From Paludibacter sp. (GTDB lineage: Bacteria; Bacteroidota; Bacteroidia; Bacteroidales; Paludibacteraceae), in contig JARLGX010000031.1 of NCBI GenBank assembly GCA_031292575.1, forward strand, positions 62,001 through 126,000: a stretch of DNA of 64,000 bases. Reading direction: 5' to 3'. The notes under the pieces were generated by a model, which made no database searches, had not been told where the DNA came from, and worked only from the letters and a program-made list of their open reading frames with translations. Below are positions 1 through 9,868 of the stretch, one piece after another. A program made the translations under genes and the position numbers. Numbering within the stretch: the stretch's first letter is position 1; every line of letters begins with the position of its first letter.

Positions 1-88
1 GATTTATTGATCTTTTTAAAAATATCGACTTCAAAGACTTGTAATTGAACTTTTGATGAGTTAAATAGTTTATTGACAACTGTTGATG

Positions 89-1444
89 CTATTTTTTAAT
101 CCAGCCCGGATATTGAAAATTGCAGTTTTGCCATGCTGGATCAATGCTGATATATGTTTCCTTTTGTTTTTTTGCAATCCAGTTATTCAAAAATTCTTGT
201 TTCTTTTTATTTTCAAAATATGTTTTTAGCATTTGATAATCATCCGTAAGGTTTGCTTTATGGTTTTCAACTTTTGATTTCAATTTGACCACTGCCACTA
301 CTTCTTTGTTAGTTGCTTTGTCAATCATGGAGAAAGGTTTTGATATTTCACCAACATTCATATCATAAACCGTTTTGGCAACTTCGGGCGGTAAATCCTG
401 ATATTCAAATTTTGATGTACCATTTTTGTCATTCAACATTAAACCTGCATTCATTGCAGTGTTCTTATCTTGCGAGAAATAAATTACTGCTTGTTCAAAA
501 GTTAGTTTGTTTTCTCGAATCAAATTCGAAATAGAATCCAGTTTGTGAATTGCTTTTTCTTTTTCTTCAATTGAGACACGAGGTTTTAATAATATGTGTC
601 GGCAATTAATCCGATCGCCCCTTTTTTCAATTAATTGAATTATATGATACCCAAATTCAGTTTGCACAATGCGCGATACCTTTTTGGTGTCTTGCAAGTT
701 AAAAGCTACAGATGCAAACTCAGGCACTAATTGTCCGCGCCCCATGAACCCAAGTTCGCCTCCTCGTTTAGCGCTTTCGGTGTCTTCGGAATATAACCTT
801 GCCAATACTGAAAAATCTGCCTCTCCACTATTTATACGATTAGTAAAATCGCGTAGTTTCTCTTTAATACGGTTAATTTCTTCTAATGGAACCGGAGGCT
901 CAAAACTAACAATTTGCAATTCTACTTGTGCCGGAACAGTTGGAACACTATCTACCGGAAGTTCTTTGAAGAATCTGCGAACTTCAGCCGGAGTAGATTT
1001 TATATCACCAACCAGTTTTTGTTGCATTTGTTGTATAATTTGCTGGTTTCTAACCATATCACGGAGCTTCTCACGCAAATCAGCAGTGCTCATCTTGAAG
1101 TATTCTTCCATTTTTTCTTTAGAGCCGATTTGAGCAATATAATAGTTTAATTGCTTTTCAACCTGATTCATCACTGCAGGTTCACTCACAACAACGCTAT
1201 CCAATGCAGCTTGATGCAAATAAAGCTTTTGAATAGCAAGTTGCTCAGGAATTACACAATATGGATCTCCCTGAATAGGTGTACCATCGTACTGAGCCCG
1301 CAATTTTTGTTCCTCAACCTCTGATCGTAGAATGGACTCGTCGCCAACAATCCAGATTACTTCATCAATTATATTTTTTTGTGCCCACATTTTCAAAGGT
1401 GCGAGACTTAAAAGTAGAAGGAAAGAAAAAATTATTTTTTTCAT
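89..1444 (-). CDS. SurA-like periplasmic peptidyl-prolyl isomerase, two parvulin domains
   Basis: This 451-residue protein is a probable periplasmic chaperone/PPIase that helps outer-membrane proteins fold. It has a Sec signal peptide (about residues 1-21, ending near MWAQ) and a SurA-type helical N-domain (about 25-170). Two parvulin (PPIC) domains follow, at about 175-280 and 285-390. The first carries the usual GGELGFMGRGQLVPEF and FGYHIIQL signatures. The second starts at CRHILLKP but has a degenerate core, as inactive SurA parvulin domains often do. It is the last of three folding genes read in the same direction, 68 bp after the preceding one. Family assignment is firm; catalytic activity of the second domain is doubtful. 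SurA is the nearest named relative, but I do not assign the symbol because two related proteins sit next to it. Confidence 0.9.
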   Translation of the reverse strand: MKKIIFSFLLLLSLAPLKMWAQKNIIDEVIWIVGDESILRSEVEEQKLRAQYDGTPIQGDPYCVIPEQLAIQKLYLHQAALDSVVVSEPAVMNQVEKQLNYYIAQIGSKEKMEEYFKMSTADLREKLRDMVRNQQIIQQMQQKLVGDIKSTPAEVRRFFKELPVDSVPTVPAQVELQIVSFEPPVPLEEINRIKEKLRDFTNRINSGEADFSVLARLYSEDTESAKRGGELGFMGRGQLVPEFASVAFNLQDTKKVSRIVQTEFGYHIIQLIEKRGDRINCRHILLKPRVSIEEKEKAIHKLDSISNLIRENKLTFEQAVIYFSQDKNTAMNAGLMLNDKNGTSKFEYQDLPPEVAKTVYDMNVGEISKPFSMIDKATNKEVVAVVKLKSKVENHKANLTDDYQMLKTYFENKKKQEFLNNWIAKKQKETYISIDPAWQNCNFQYPGWIKK

Positions 1445-1512
1445 AAAGTTTATATTGACGTTGAATATTTATATGTGTGTTTGAATATGAAAATCAGTCT
1501 TTTTAGTTGTTT

Positions 1513-2370
1513 TTATTTTTTGTAGAATGTTACCAATTGATCTTTTACGGCATCATCATATATTTCATTTTTAAATTTTAAAATAAAATCTGCCTTTTGT
1601 TTATTGAGCAGAATTTCTGCAATTTTATCTTTAGCCATTTCGTAAGGCTCTGCCTGTCCGATTGTCCTAAATGACTGAATGCGAAGAAAATAATGTTGTA
1701 AACTGTCTTGTGTTTCCACAAACTTGTTTGAACTTAAGAATTTAGCCGGATCTGTAATTTTCAAAGGTATTCTTTTTAGAATATCTGAAAATAGTAGCCA
1801 TTTATTGCCAAAATAATCATAACTTATAGCTTTTTGAATACTATATTTCTCAATATTTTCAAGTGATTTTGTGTTGGCAGATTGCACCCAACTGCGTACA
1901 TTATTAAGATTTGGGGCATTTTTCGGAACAATAAGCAATAAACCTTTGAGTATATTTTCTTGTAAAATAAGCTGTCCGCTGTACTGCGTATAAAATGCTT
2001 TCATATCTTCTTCCGAAGGCTCTTTCGGAAGTCGTTGTTCGATCAGTTTTTGCTGATATTGGTGAATTGTAAGCGATTTTCTATAACTTTCTACTAAATC
2101 TTCTATTTCAGCCTTGTTCGTAATATTCCTTTTTGCATTCTCATACATAAGCACGTCGGTAACCCATTTTCGTACATAGCTTTCAGCAATTGCAGCGCTG
2201 TCGGTATCATTTACGTTGGGTGGAATAATTTGTTTTACCTCGTCAGCATACAAAAATTTACCTTCAACTTCGAGCAAAGGTTTACGCACCCCTTCAGGTG
2301 TTTTGTGCACGCATGAATTGAAACAGACCAAAGTCAGCGTGAGAAAACTCAGAACAGCAGATTTATTCAT
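1513..2370 (-). CDS. Putative lipoprotein related to SurA/PpiC N-domains
   Basis: A 285-residue protein starting at the ATG at 2370. The frame stays open upstream to 2415, but the signal peptide (MNKSAVLSFLTLTLVCFNSC) begins here. The Cys at the end of the signal suggests a lipoprotein, although the lipobox FNSC is weak. The body is largely helical and resembles the SurA substrate-binding domain: an opening VEGKFLYADEVKQIIP-type segment, followed by long amphipathic helices. No parvulin signature (GG-G---F, FGYHI) is present, so it is probably a non-catalytic folding factor. It sits between two PPIase genes and is probably co-transcribed with them. The function is inferred mainly from its neighbours. 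Confidence 0.75.
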   Translation of the reverse strand: MNKSAVLSFLTLTLVCFNSCVHKTPEGVRKPLLEVEGKFLYADEVKQIIPPNVNDTDSAAIAESYVRKWVTDVLMYENAKRNITNKAEIEDLVESYRKSLTIHQYQQKLIEQRLPKEPSEEDMKAFYTQYSGQLILQENILKGLLLIVPKNAPNLNNVRSWVQSANTKSLENIEKYSIQKAISYDYFGNKWLLFSDILKRIPLKITDPAKFLSSNKFVETQDSLQHYFLRIQSFRTIGQAEPYEMAKDKIAEILLNKQKADFILKFKNEIYDDAVKDQLVTFYKK

Positions 2371-2461
2371 GTGGTTTTTATATGGAATCTCAACCAGGTT
2401 GAAAACAAAACGCAAAAATAAAAGCCAAAGGTAGGTCTTTTATTTTTACGTTCTTAAAGTA

Positions 2462-4405
2462 TTAGTTTTTCTTAACCGTTTTCAAAACATTTTGGTCAAC
2501 TTTCACTGGATATTTAGCCCGAAGTTCTTTAATCCACTCTTTTTCTAAGAATTCTTGATAATCGGCTGTAACTAAACCACGGACATCGGTGTAATCTTCA
2601 GGTTTATTTTTCAACAGTTTTCCTACTACAAAGTAGTACGGATAATCTTTTGAAGGAACATACAGGTCTTTTGTTTTGAAAATTTGATTGTCAACAACCT
2701 TATTTTCTCCTTGCACATATAACCCTTTTTCAACTTTAACATATTGAATGCTGTCATTCAAGCGCGTACGGAGGTATTTATCAATAGAATCCACCTCTGC
2801 TTTTTTAACTATGGCCTTAGCGGCATTAAAAGTAGCTTTGTCTTTACATAGTATTACATGCCCTTTAAAATGAGGTTTTTCCCAGGTATAGTCGGCTCTG
2901 TGCTCATTAAAATATTTAGCCAGTCCTTCTGTATCTTTCGATGCTTTATCCCAAACTTCTTTGTTGCTTACTTCAAAAAGCAAAATCCCATCATGATATT
3001 CTTGCATTAAATAGCGGAAGTCTTCATATTTATTTTCTAGCTGAGTATCTTCATAAGCCAATAATTCAGCATTTACAAAAGCATTGAGTTTCTCGTTAAT
3101 TACTTCCGAAGGAATAACTTTATCTGTATTGTTGTTTTTCTTCAGATATTTAGCAAAATCTGCCTGTGAATAATTTCTCCCTGCAAAGCTAAAAAGAGGT
3201 TTGTCTAATTTTGAAGCATCGGCAATGAACGTAGAATCGCTTAATTTTCTGTTAGTTGCTAATTTATAAAATTCAATAACGCTTGGTTCAACTTGCCGAT
3301 AATTGTATTCAACTTTTAATTTATTCAAAAATGACAGTTGTTCGAGGTTTGCGCGGTCATCATGTTTAACTTTACGCTCCAGGTCAGCTTTCAGTTCGTT
3401 AAAAGTGCCGAGTCCCTTTTTATCAATCAATTTAATAATATGCCATCCATATGCAGATTGAATTGGCTTTGAAACATCACCTTTTGCTTTTAGTGCAAAT
3501 GCTGCCACTTCAAATTCAGGGACCATTCGTCCTGCGCCAAACCAAGGCAATTCGCCATTTTTAACTGAAGAACCTTTGTCCTGAGAATACTTTTTCGCTA
3601 AAGTTCCAAAGTCATCTCCTGCCAACACACGTTGATAAAGCGAATCAATTGTTTCTTTCGCTTTTTTATTCTTAGCTTCATCTCCTTTTGTTGTAAAGAT
3701 CATAATATGAGCAACAAGGACTTCACCTAAAGATTTTCGACGTGCGTTAACTTTTACAATATGGTATCCAAAAGATGTTCGGAATGGTTTCGAGAAACTC
3801 CCAACGGGTGTATTGTAAGCCACTGTTTCAAATGGATATACTGTTCGAAATGGTGAAATCCATCCAATGTACCCACCATTTTTTTCTGCCGATTGATCTT
3901 GCGATACTTCTTTTGCAACTTTTGCAAAGTCTTCTTTTTGTAGTCGTTTCCAGATTTTATTTATATCTGCAAAAGCTTTCAACGTATCGGCGGGAGTCGC
4001 ATTTTGTGAAACACGAATCAAGATATGACTTACTTCCACATCTTCTTTTGAACGATCGTAAGCTTCGCGTAACAATGCATCGTCAACTTTCGAATCTGTC
4101 AGATAAGGTTTTGTCAGTTGCGAACGATAGCCCGAAAGCTCATTAATAAAAGATTTAGTGGTATCAATTCCCTGACTCTTAGCCTCTTCTACTTTTAATT
4201 TGAAATTTATAAATAAATCAACGTATTCTTCCAGTGTTTTTTTATCAAGTGAATTATTTGTATTATTTTTATTATAAATGTATTCAAATTCCGATTTTAA
4301 AACGGGCTTACCGTTTATAATCATTAGTACCGGATCAGAAGTTTGGGCAAATAGCCCCATTGATAATGAAAAAAAAGCTAATAAGGCAAATACTGTTGAT
4401 TTCAT
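2462..4405 (-). CDS. Large periplasmic PPIC-type peptidyl-prolyl isomerase
   Basis: A 647-residue PPIase with a Sec signal peptide (about 1-20, MKSTVFALLAFFSLSMGLFAQ). It has tandem parvulin domains at about 122-222 (HILIRVSQ, GGYIGWISPFRTVYPFE, FGYHIVKV) and 229-330 (HIMIFTTKG, GELPWFGAGRMVPEFE, YGWHIIKL). A long C-terminal helical part (about 340-647) shows no recognised domain. Both parvulin domains keep the usual motifs, so they look active. It is first of the three folding genes on the minus strand, downstream of guaB. The likely role is outer-membrane protein biogenesis, which would suit an organism exporting many SusC barrels. PpiD and SurA are both possible comparisons; there is no N-terminal membrane anchor of PpiD type. 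Confidence 0.9.
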   Translation of the reverse strand: MKSTVFALLAFFSLSMGLFAQTSDPVLMIINGKPVLKSEFEYIYNKNNTNNSLDKKTLEEYVDLFINFKLKVEEAKSQGIDTTKSFINELSGYRSQLTKPYLTDSKVDDALLREAYDRSKEDVEVSHILIRVSQNATPADTLKAFADINKIWKRLQKEDFAKVAKEVSQDQSAEKNGGYIGWISPFRTVYPFETVAYNTPVGSFSKPFRTSFGYHIVKVNARRKSLGEVLVAHIMIFTTKGDEAKNKKAKETIDSLYQRVLAGDDFGTLAKKYSQDKGSSVKNGELPWFGAGRMVPEFEVAAFALKAKGDVSKPIQSAYGWHIIKLIDKKGLGTFNELKADLERKVKHDDRANLEQLSFLNKLKVEYNYRQVEPSVIEFYKLATNRKLSDSTFIADASKLDKPLFSFAGRNYSQADFAKYLKKNNNTDKVIPSEVINEKLNAFVNAELLAYEDTQLENKYEDFRYLMQEYHDGILLFEVSNKEVWDKASKDTEGLAKYFNEHRADYTWEKPHFKGHVILCKDKATFNAAKAIVKKAEVDSIDKYLRTRLNDSIQYVKVEKGLYVQGENKVVDNQIFKTKDLYVPSKDYPYYFVVGKLLKNKPEDYTDVRGLVTADYQEFLEKEWIKELRAKYPVKVDQNVLKTVKKN

Positions 4406-4591
4406 AAATACTTAAATGATTGTAAATTCAAGAAACAGCGAATGTTGAATAGCTAAAATTGAACTCAGATTATTGCAACTAAATTTAAACGACTGATTTT
4501 AGTTATTGTTGTATGTAAAAAATAAAATAGCTGCAAAAGTTATCATTTTCAATTTACAACGAAACCATCAACCACATTTATTGTCGGTTTG

Positions 4592-6127
<1,536 letters not shown>

Positions 6128-6186
6128 TTAAAAACATTTTATTTTTAATTAGTTACGTAAATCATGTCTATGAAAATTATTGCGTG

Positions 6187-6194
6187 CAAATTTA
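6187..6194 (-). promoter_or_regulatory. Candidate guaB promoter -7 element
   Basis: Read on the minus strand the octamer is TAAATTTG, matching the Bacteroidota -7 consensus TAnnTTTG. It would give a guaB leader of about 110 nt. No convincing TTTG -33 box is seen at the usual spacing, so the call is tentative. Confidence 0.4.
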
Positions 6195-6396
6195 CATATT
6201 ATTTGTGAGCATGGAAACACTCGGAACGCAAAAAAACTTTAATTGGGTTGATTTTGAAGTAAATTGTGTGTTTCACTTCAAATAAGACAACAATTTGTGG
6301 ATATTTAAGATTTAGAACGAACTTTATCCAGGTCTTTTATCTGTAAGAAGCAAGTCAAATATAATATGGATTATATATGTTGTTTAAATAAAATAC

Positions 6397-6404
6397 TATA
6401 TTTG
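6397..6404 (+). promoter_or_regulatory. Candidate -7 element for the MmcQ/YjbR gene or a leader RNA
   Basis: TATATTTG fits TAnnTTTG. It is followed by GCAATG and about 165 bp before the YjbR start codon. The -33 region is weak (a TTG at 6380-6382, too close). Confidence 0.35.
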
Positions 6405-6574
6405 CAATGCTTAAAGAATTTGATATTAAAACGAATTAAAACTACTCCCGAAGGTCGTGGTCATAGCTTACAAATCTCGTCAATCAATGGCGGAACTTGT
6501 TACTTTTAAAGAATATATTCAAAGCAGTATGAAAATTAACTAACTGATATTAAACTTCTAACAATTTCTGGATT

Positions 6575-6925
6575 ATGAATGTAGAAGAATTGAGGGAATA
6601 CTGCCTGAGCTTGAAAGGAACAACTGAATGTTTCCCTTTCGATGATGTTACGTTGGTGCTCAAAGTACAGGGTAAAATGTTTGCGTTGATACCGTTGGAT
6701 AATATTGAACCACAAATTTCGCTTAAATGTGATCCCGATTTGGCCATTTCTCTACGCGAAGAGTTTGAAGGAGTTGTTCCGGCTTATCATTTTAATAAAA
6801 AGCATTGGAATACGGTATTTATGGATGGCCATATCACTCGGAAACAAATTTGTGAATGGATTGACCATTCTTACAAGTTAGTTGTTTCCGGCTTACCTAA
6901 AAAGCTAAAAGAAGAACTCCAATAA
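6575..6925 (+). CDS. MmcQ/YjbR family protein
   Basis: A 116-residue cytoplasmic protein of the MmcQ/YjbR family, small DNA-binding-like proteins with a CyaY-type fold and no settled function. Family hallmarks are the opening MNVEELREYCLSLKG, then ECFPFDDVTLVLKVQGKMFAL. The KCDP--A--LREEFEG and YHFNKKHWNTVFMDG stretches follow, then a final helix with the LVVSGLPKKL sequence. Length is normal for the family. It is the only plus-strand gene between two minus-strand operons and seems to be its own transcription unit. The family is secure, but no function can be given. Confidence 0.9.
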   Translation: MNVEELREYCLSLKGTTECFPFDDVTLVLKVQGKMFALIPLDNIEPQISLKCDPDLAISLREEFEGVVPAYHFNKKHWNTVFMDGHITRKQICEWIDHSYKLVVSGLPKKLKEELQ

Positions 6926-6993
6926 TAATTAAAGTGGATGACCAATCTTGTTGAACACCCTTTTCCCCATTCTTTATTTCCACTCAGAACAGA

Positions 6994-7018
6994 GTGATTA
7001 TATAAGATTTATAATCAC
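6994..7018 (-). terminator. Hairpin overlapping the nuoN stop codon
   Basis: GTGATTATA and TATAATCAC form a perfect 9-bp stem with a 7-nt loop, and the nuoN stop codon lies in one arm. It is at the very end of the complex I operon, so it may end or stabilise the transcript. There is no strong T run, so a true intrinsic terminator is uncertain. Confidence 0.4.
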
Positions 7019-8377
7019 ACCCGGAATTAATCCAAGCACGATCATCAGGAAGGCTGCAAGGAAAATTTGTTTTTTGTAGTTGCTGCTCGAATCGATAGCT
7101 GAAGTGGCCGAAGGCAGGTTGAAATACATCGCCACCACCGGACGAATGTAGTAATATACACTGATCATGGAACCTACGATGGCCACAATTACCAACGGCA
7201 GATGTCCTTGTTCAATGGCTGCAATAAATAAATTATACTTTGCGGCAAACCCCACCAGCGGAGGAATGCCGGCCAGCGAAAGCATGGCAATGGTCATGGC
7301 AAAGGCTTCTGTGGGATTGTGTTTGGCCAGTCCTTTGAAAGCATTGATGGAGAAAGTACCCGTCTCCTCACGCACCAGAATAAGCACGGCAAAAGCGGTG
7401 ATGGTGGCAATGGTGTAGGATATTGAATAAAGCAACAATACACCGGCAGCCTGTTGTTTCAAGGCAATTATGGCAATAAGCATGTATCCGGCATGTGCAA
7501 TTCCCGAATAGGCAAACATGCGTTTTACGTTGTCCTGGTAAAATGCCGAAAGGTTCCCAATAAGTATGGTGGCGATGGCAAAAATGGTGAGTGTAACTAC
7601 CCAGCTGCTTTCCATATCGCTAAAACTTGAACTCATTAAGCGGAAAAATGCCGCGATGGCAGCCACTTTCCCAACCGTAGCCATAAAAGTGGTAATCAGC
7701 GTAGGCGAGCCTTCGTACACGTCGGGTGCCCAGAAATGAAAAGGTGCAGCACCAATTTTGAACGTCATACCGATAGCCACCAGCAATAAACCGATATTAA
7801 GCATGGCTGGAATATTATTATGATGGGCAACAACAAATTCTTTGATTGTTTCCAGATTCATGCTCCCGCAGGCTCCGTAAATCAGGGCGATACCAAACAA
7901 CAGGAAGCCCGAAGCAAACGAACCGGTGAGAAAATATTTCATGGCGGCCTCGTTGGAGTTCGGATCAAATTTTTTGCTACCCGCCAGTATGTAGAGCGAT
8001 AACGACATGGTTTCGATTCCTACAAACAACATTAAAATGTTTCCGAAGCCGGTCATAGTTAATGCACCAATCAAGGCAAACAGAATGAGTGCGTAAATAT
8101 CTTCAAGCGGCCGTTTTACAGGTTTATAGTAAACCGGAGCAAAAATAAAAACCAACAACGTTGTGAATATTAATACCGCATTAAAGGCAATACTGAAATT
8201 ATCGGCAATATACATTTCATTGTAATAATGAATGGACTGGTTCCAACCAAGCAAATTGATAATGAAAGCCACCGGTAACCCTACGAAAATAATAGGCAAC
8301 AGCGGCGTTTTTTTCTGTATTGCACCAAGAAACAAGACAATGATAGCAACAATTGATATGGTTATTATGGCGTACAT
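6998..8377 (-). CDS. nuoN: NADH-quinone oxidoreductase subunit N
   Basis: Subunit N of complex I, 459 residues. It is one of the three antiporter-like membrane subunits that move protons when NADH is oxidised. About 14 hydrophobic helices are seen. The conserved antiporter segments include MKYFLTGSFASGFLLFGIAL and KIGAAPFHFWAPDVYEGSPT, which contain the channel lysines. The stretch FAYSGIAHAGYM follows. It is the last gene of the nuoA-N operon, 63 bp after nuoM. That gap contains a heptanucleotide array just upstream of the start codon, almost the same as the one before nuoL. Length and motifs are normal. Confidence 0.97.
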   Translation of the reverse strand: MYAIITISIVAIIVLFLGAIQKKTPLLPIIFVGLPVAFIINLLGWNQSIHYYNEMYIADNFSIAFNAVLIFTTLLVFIFAPVYYKPVKRPLEDIYALILFALIGALTMTGFGNILMLFVGIETMSLSLYILAGSKKFDPNSNEAAMKYFLTGSFASGFLLFGIALIYGACGSMNLETIKEFVVAHHNNIPAMLNIGLLLVAIGMTFKIGAAPFHFWAPDVYEGSPTLITTFMATVGKVAAIAAFFRLMSSSFSDMESSWVVTLTIFAIATILIGNLSAFYQDNVKRMFAYSGIAHAGYMLIAIIALKQQAAGVLLLYSISYTIATITAFAVLILVREETGTFSINAFKGLAKHNPTEAFAMTIAMLSLAGIPPLVGFAAKYNLFIAAIEQGHLPLVIVAIVGSMISVYYYIRPVVAMYFNLPSATSAIDSSSNYKKQIFLAAFLMIVLGLIPGVIINLI

Positions 8378-8381
8378 AAGT

Positions 8382-8409
8382 AGTTACAAGAAATTAGTTA
8401 CGAGTTACA
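8382..8409. repeat. Heptanucleotide array before nuoN
   Basis: Four 7-nt units in register on the plus strand: AGTTACA, AGAAATT, AGTTACG, AGTTACA. It fills part of the 63-bp nuoM-nuoN gap and ends 5 bp before the nuoN ATG. The array before nuoL has three of the same units in the same order, so the two are related copies. Confidence 0.75.
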
Positions 8410-8440
8410 AAATTTATAATTCTCAAATGTTAATCATTAA

Positions 8441-9865
8441 TTATTTCACCGCTCCCTGAAGCAATTGCAATATGAACGATGGGAAAATTCCCACTAAGAA
8501 TATCATTGCTATAATGGGAACGAAAACGAGCATTTCGCTGAGTGTCAAATCTGTAAAATTCTCAGTGGCTACGCTTTTCGCACCATACATTACTTTCTGG
8601 TACATTTTAAGTATATAAACCGCTCCCAGAATAATAGTTAGCCCTGCAATAATGGCAATAATCATGTTGGATTGGAATAAGCCCAGCAAAATCAGAAATT
8701 CACCCACAAAACTATTGGTTAGCGGGAGTGATATATTCGCCAGCACGATAATCATGAAAACAGCTGCAAACTTTGGAGCTGCACTTGCAATGCCACCCAG
8801 GTCGCTGATTTTGTCGGTATGCGTACGTTTCATAATCATATAATAGCAAAGAAAAAACCCAACCACATTCACACCGTGAGAGAACAATTGCAGGATACCG
8901 CCTTCAACGCCGTAATGATTGTTGGATAGTAACCCGAGTGCAATCAACCCTACGTGCGAAAGCGATGCAAAGGCAATGAGTTTTTTGAGGTTGGGTTGCG
9001 AAATGGCAATGACTGCACCATAAATAACTCCGAAAAGTATCAGCGGCAGGAAAATGAGCGAACCGCCCGCCACCACATCCGGACAAAGCGGAAGTATAAA
9101 CCGGATAATTCCGTACAATCCCATTTTCAGCATGATACCTGCCAGCAACATGGAGCCCTGCACAGGCGAAGCATTATAGGTCTCGGCCTGCCACGAGTGA
9201 AAAGGGAACAGCGGTATTTTGATGGCAAATGCCAGAAAAAAAGCCAGAAAAACCGGTACCTGAACCGAATAAGGCAATTTCAACTGATAAAAACTGTCGA
9301 AACTAAATGAATGCGGGGCAGGAGTGAGCGTGTACAAATACAGGATGGCAATCAGCATGGCAAAACTTCCAACCACCGTGTAGATAAGGAATTTCACACT
9401 GATTTTCTTTCTGTTATCGCCTCCCCAAAGTGCGGTAATAAAGAAAATAGGAATCAGCGCCAGTTCCCAGAAAATATAAAACAGAATCATTTCCGACGCT
9501 GTAAATACGCCTATCAGTGCCATTTGCATCAGCATTATCAGTGCGTAAAAGTTTGGTTTCCGTCTCTCTTTCTTTGCTGTGGAAGCAATGATAACCGGTA
9601 CCAGCAAGGTGGTCAGCATAACCATGATGAGCGAAACAGCATCCATTTTAAGGATAATATCTACATCCATCAATTGCTTCAGGTTTAGGTTGAGTGCCAA
9701 AATTTTATTATCGGCAAAGGTAAAAGCATACCCTGCTACCAACGAAATGGCAAATACTACCAGCGACGAAACCAGCGCAAAGGTTTTACTATGCTTTCCC
9801 AGTTTCCCAGTAAACAAAAGCAATGACGATAATAAAGGCAGAATCAATAAAAGTACAAGAATCAT
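8441..9865 (-). CDS. nuoM: NADH-quinone oxidoreductase subunit M
   Basis: Subunit M of complex I, 474 residues, a proton-pumping antiporter-like membrane protein of about 14 helices. Motifs: FYIFWELALIPIFFITALWG with the conserved Glu of helix 5, KIPLFPFHSWQAETYNASP with channel Lys and the family HxW element, and IAFASLSHVGLIALGL. It starts 3 bp after the nuoL stop codon, which implies translational coupling. nuoN follows after a repeat-bearing gap. The sequence is ordinary for the family. Confidence 0.97.
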   Translation of the reverse strand: MILVLLLILPLLSSLLLFTGKLGKHSKTFALVSSLVVFAISLVAGYAFTFADNKILALNLNLKQLMDVDIILKMDAVSLIMVMLTTLLVPVIIASTAKKERRKPNFYALIMLMQMALIGVFTASEMILFYIFWELALIPIFFITALWGGDNRKKISVKFLIYTVVGSFAMLIAILYLYTLTPAPHSFSFDSFYQLKLPYSVQVPVFLAFFLAFAIKIPLFPFHSWQAETYNASPVQGSMLLAGIMLKMGLYGIIRFILPLCPDVVAGGSLIFLPLILFGVIYGAVIAISQPNLKKLIAFASLSHVGLIALGLLSNNHYGVEGGILQLFSHGVNVVGFFLCYYMIMKRTHTDKISDLGGIASAAPKFAAVFMIIVLANISLPLTNSFVGEFLILLGLFQSNMIIAIIAGLTIILGAVYILKMYQKVMYGAKSVATENFTDLTLSEMLVFVPIIAMIFLVGIFPSFILQLLQGAVK

Positions 9866-9868
9866 CTT

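Noticed and set aside
669-1133. A 154-codon plus-strand frame over the SurA-like gene
   Set aside because: It is the antisense shadow of the first parvulin domain.
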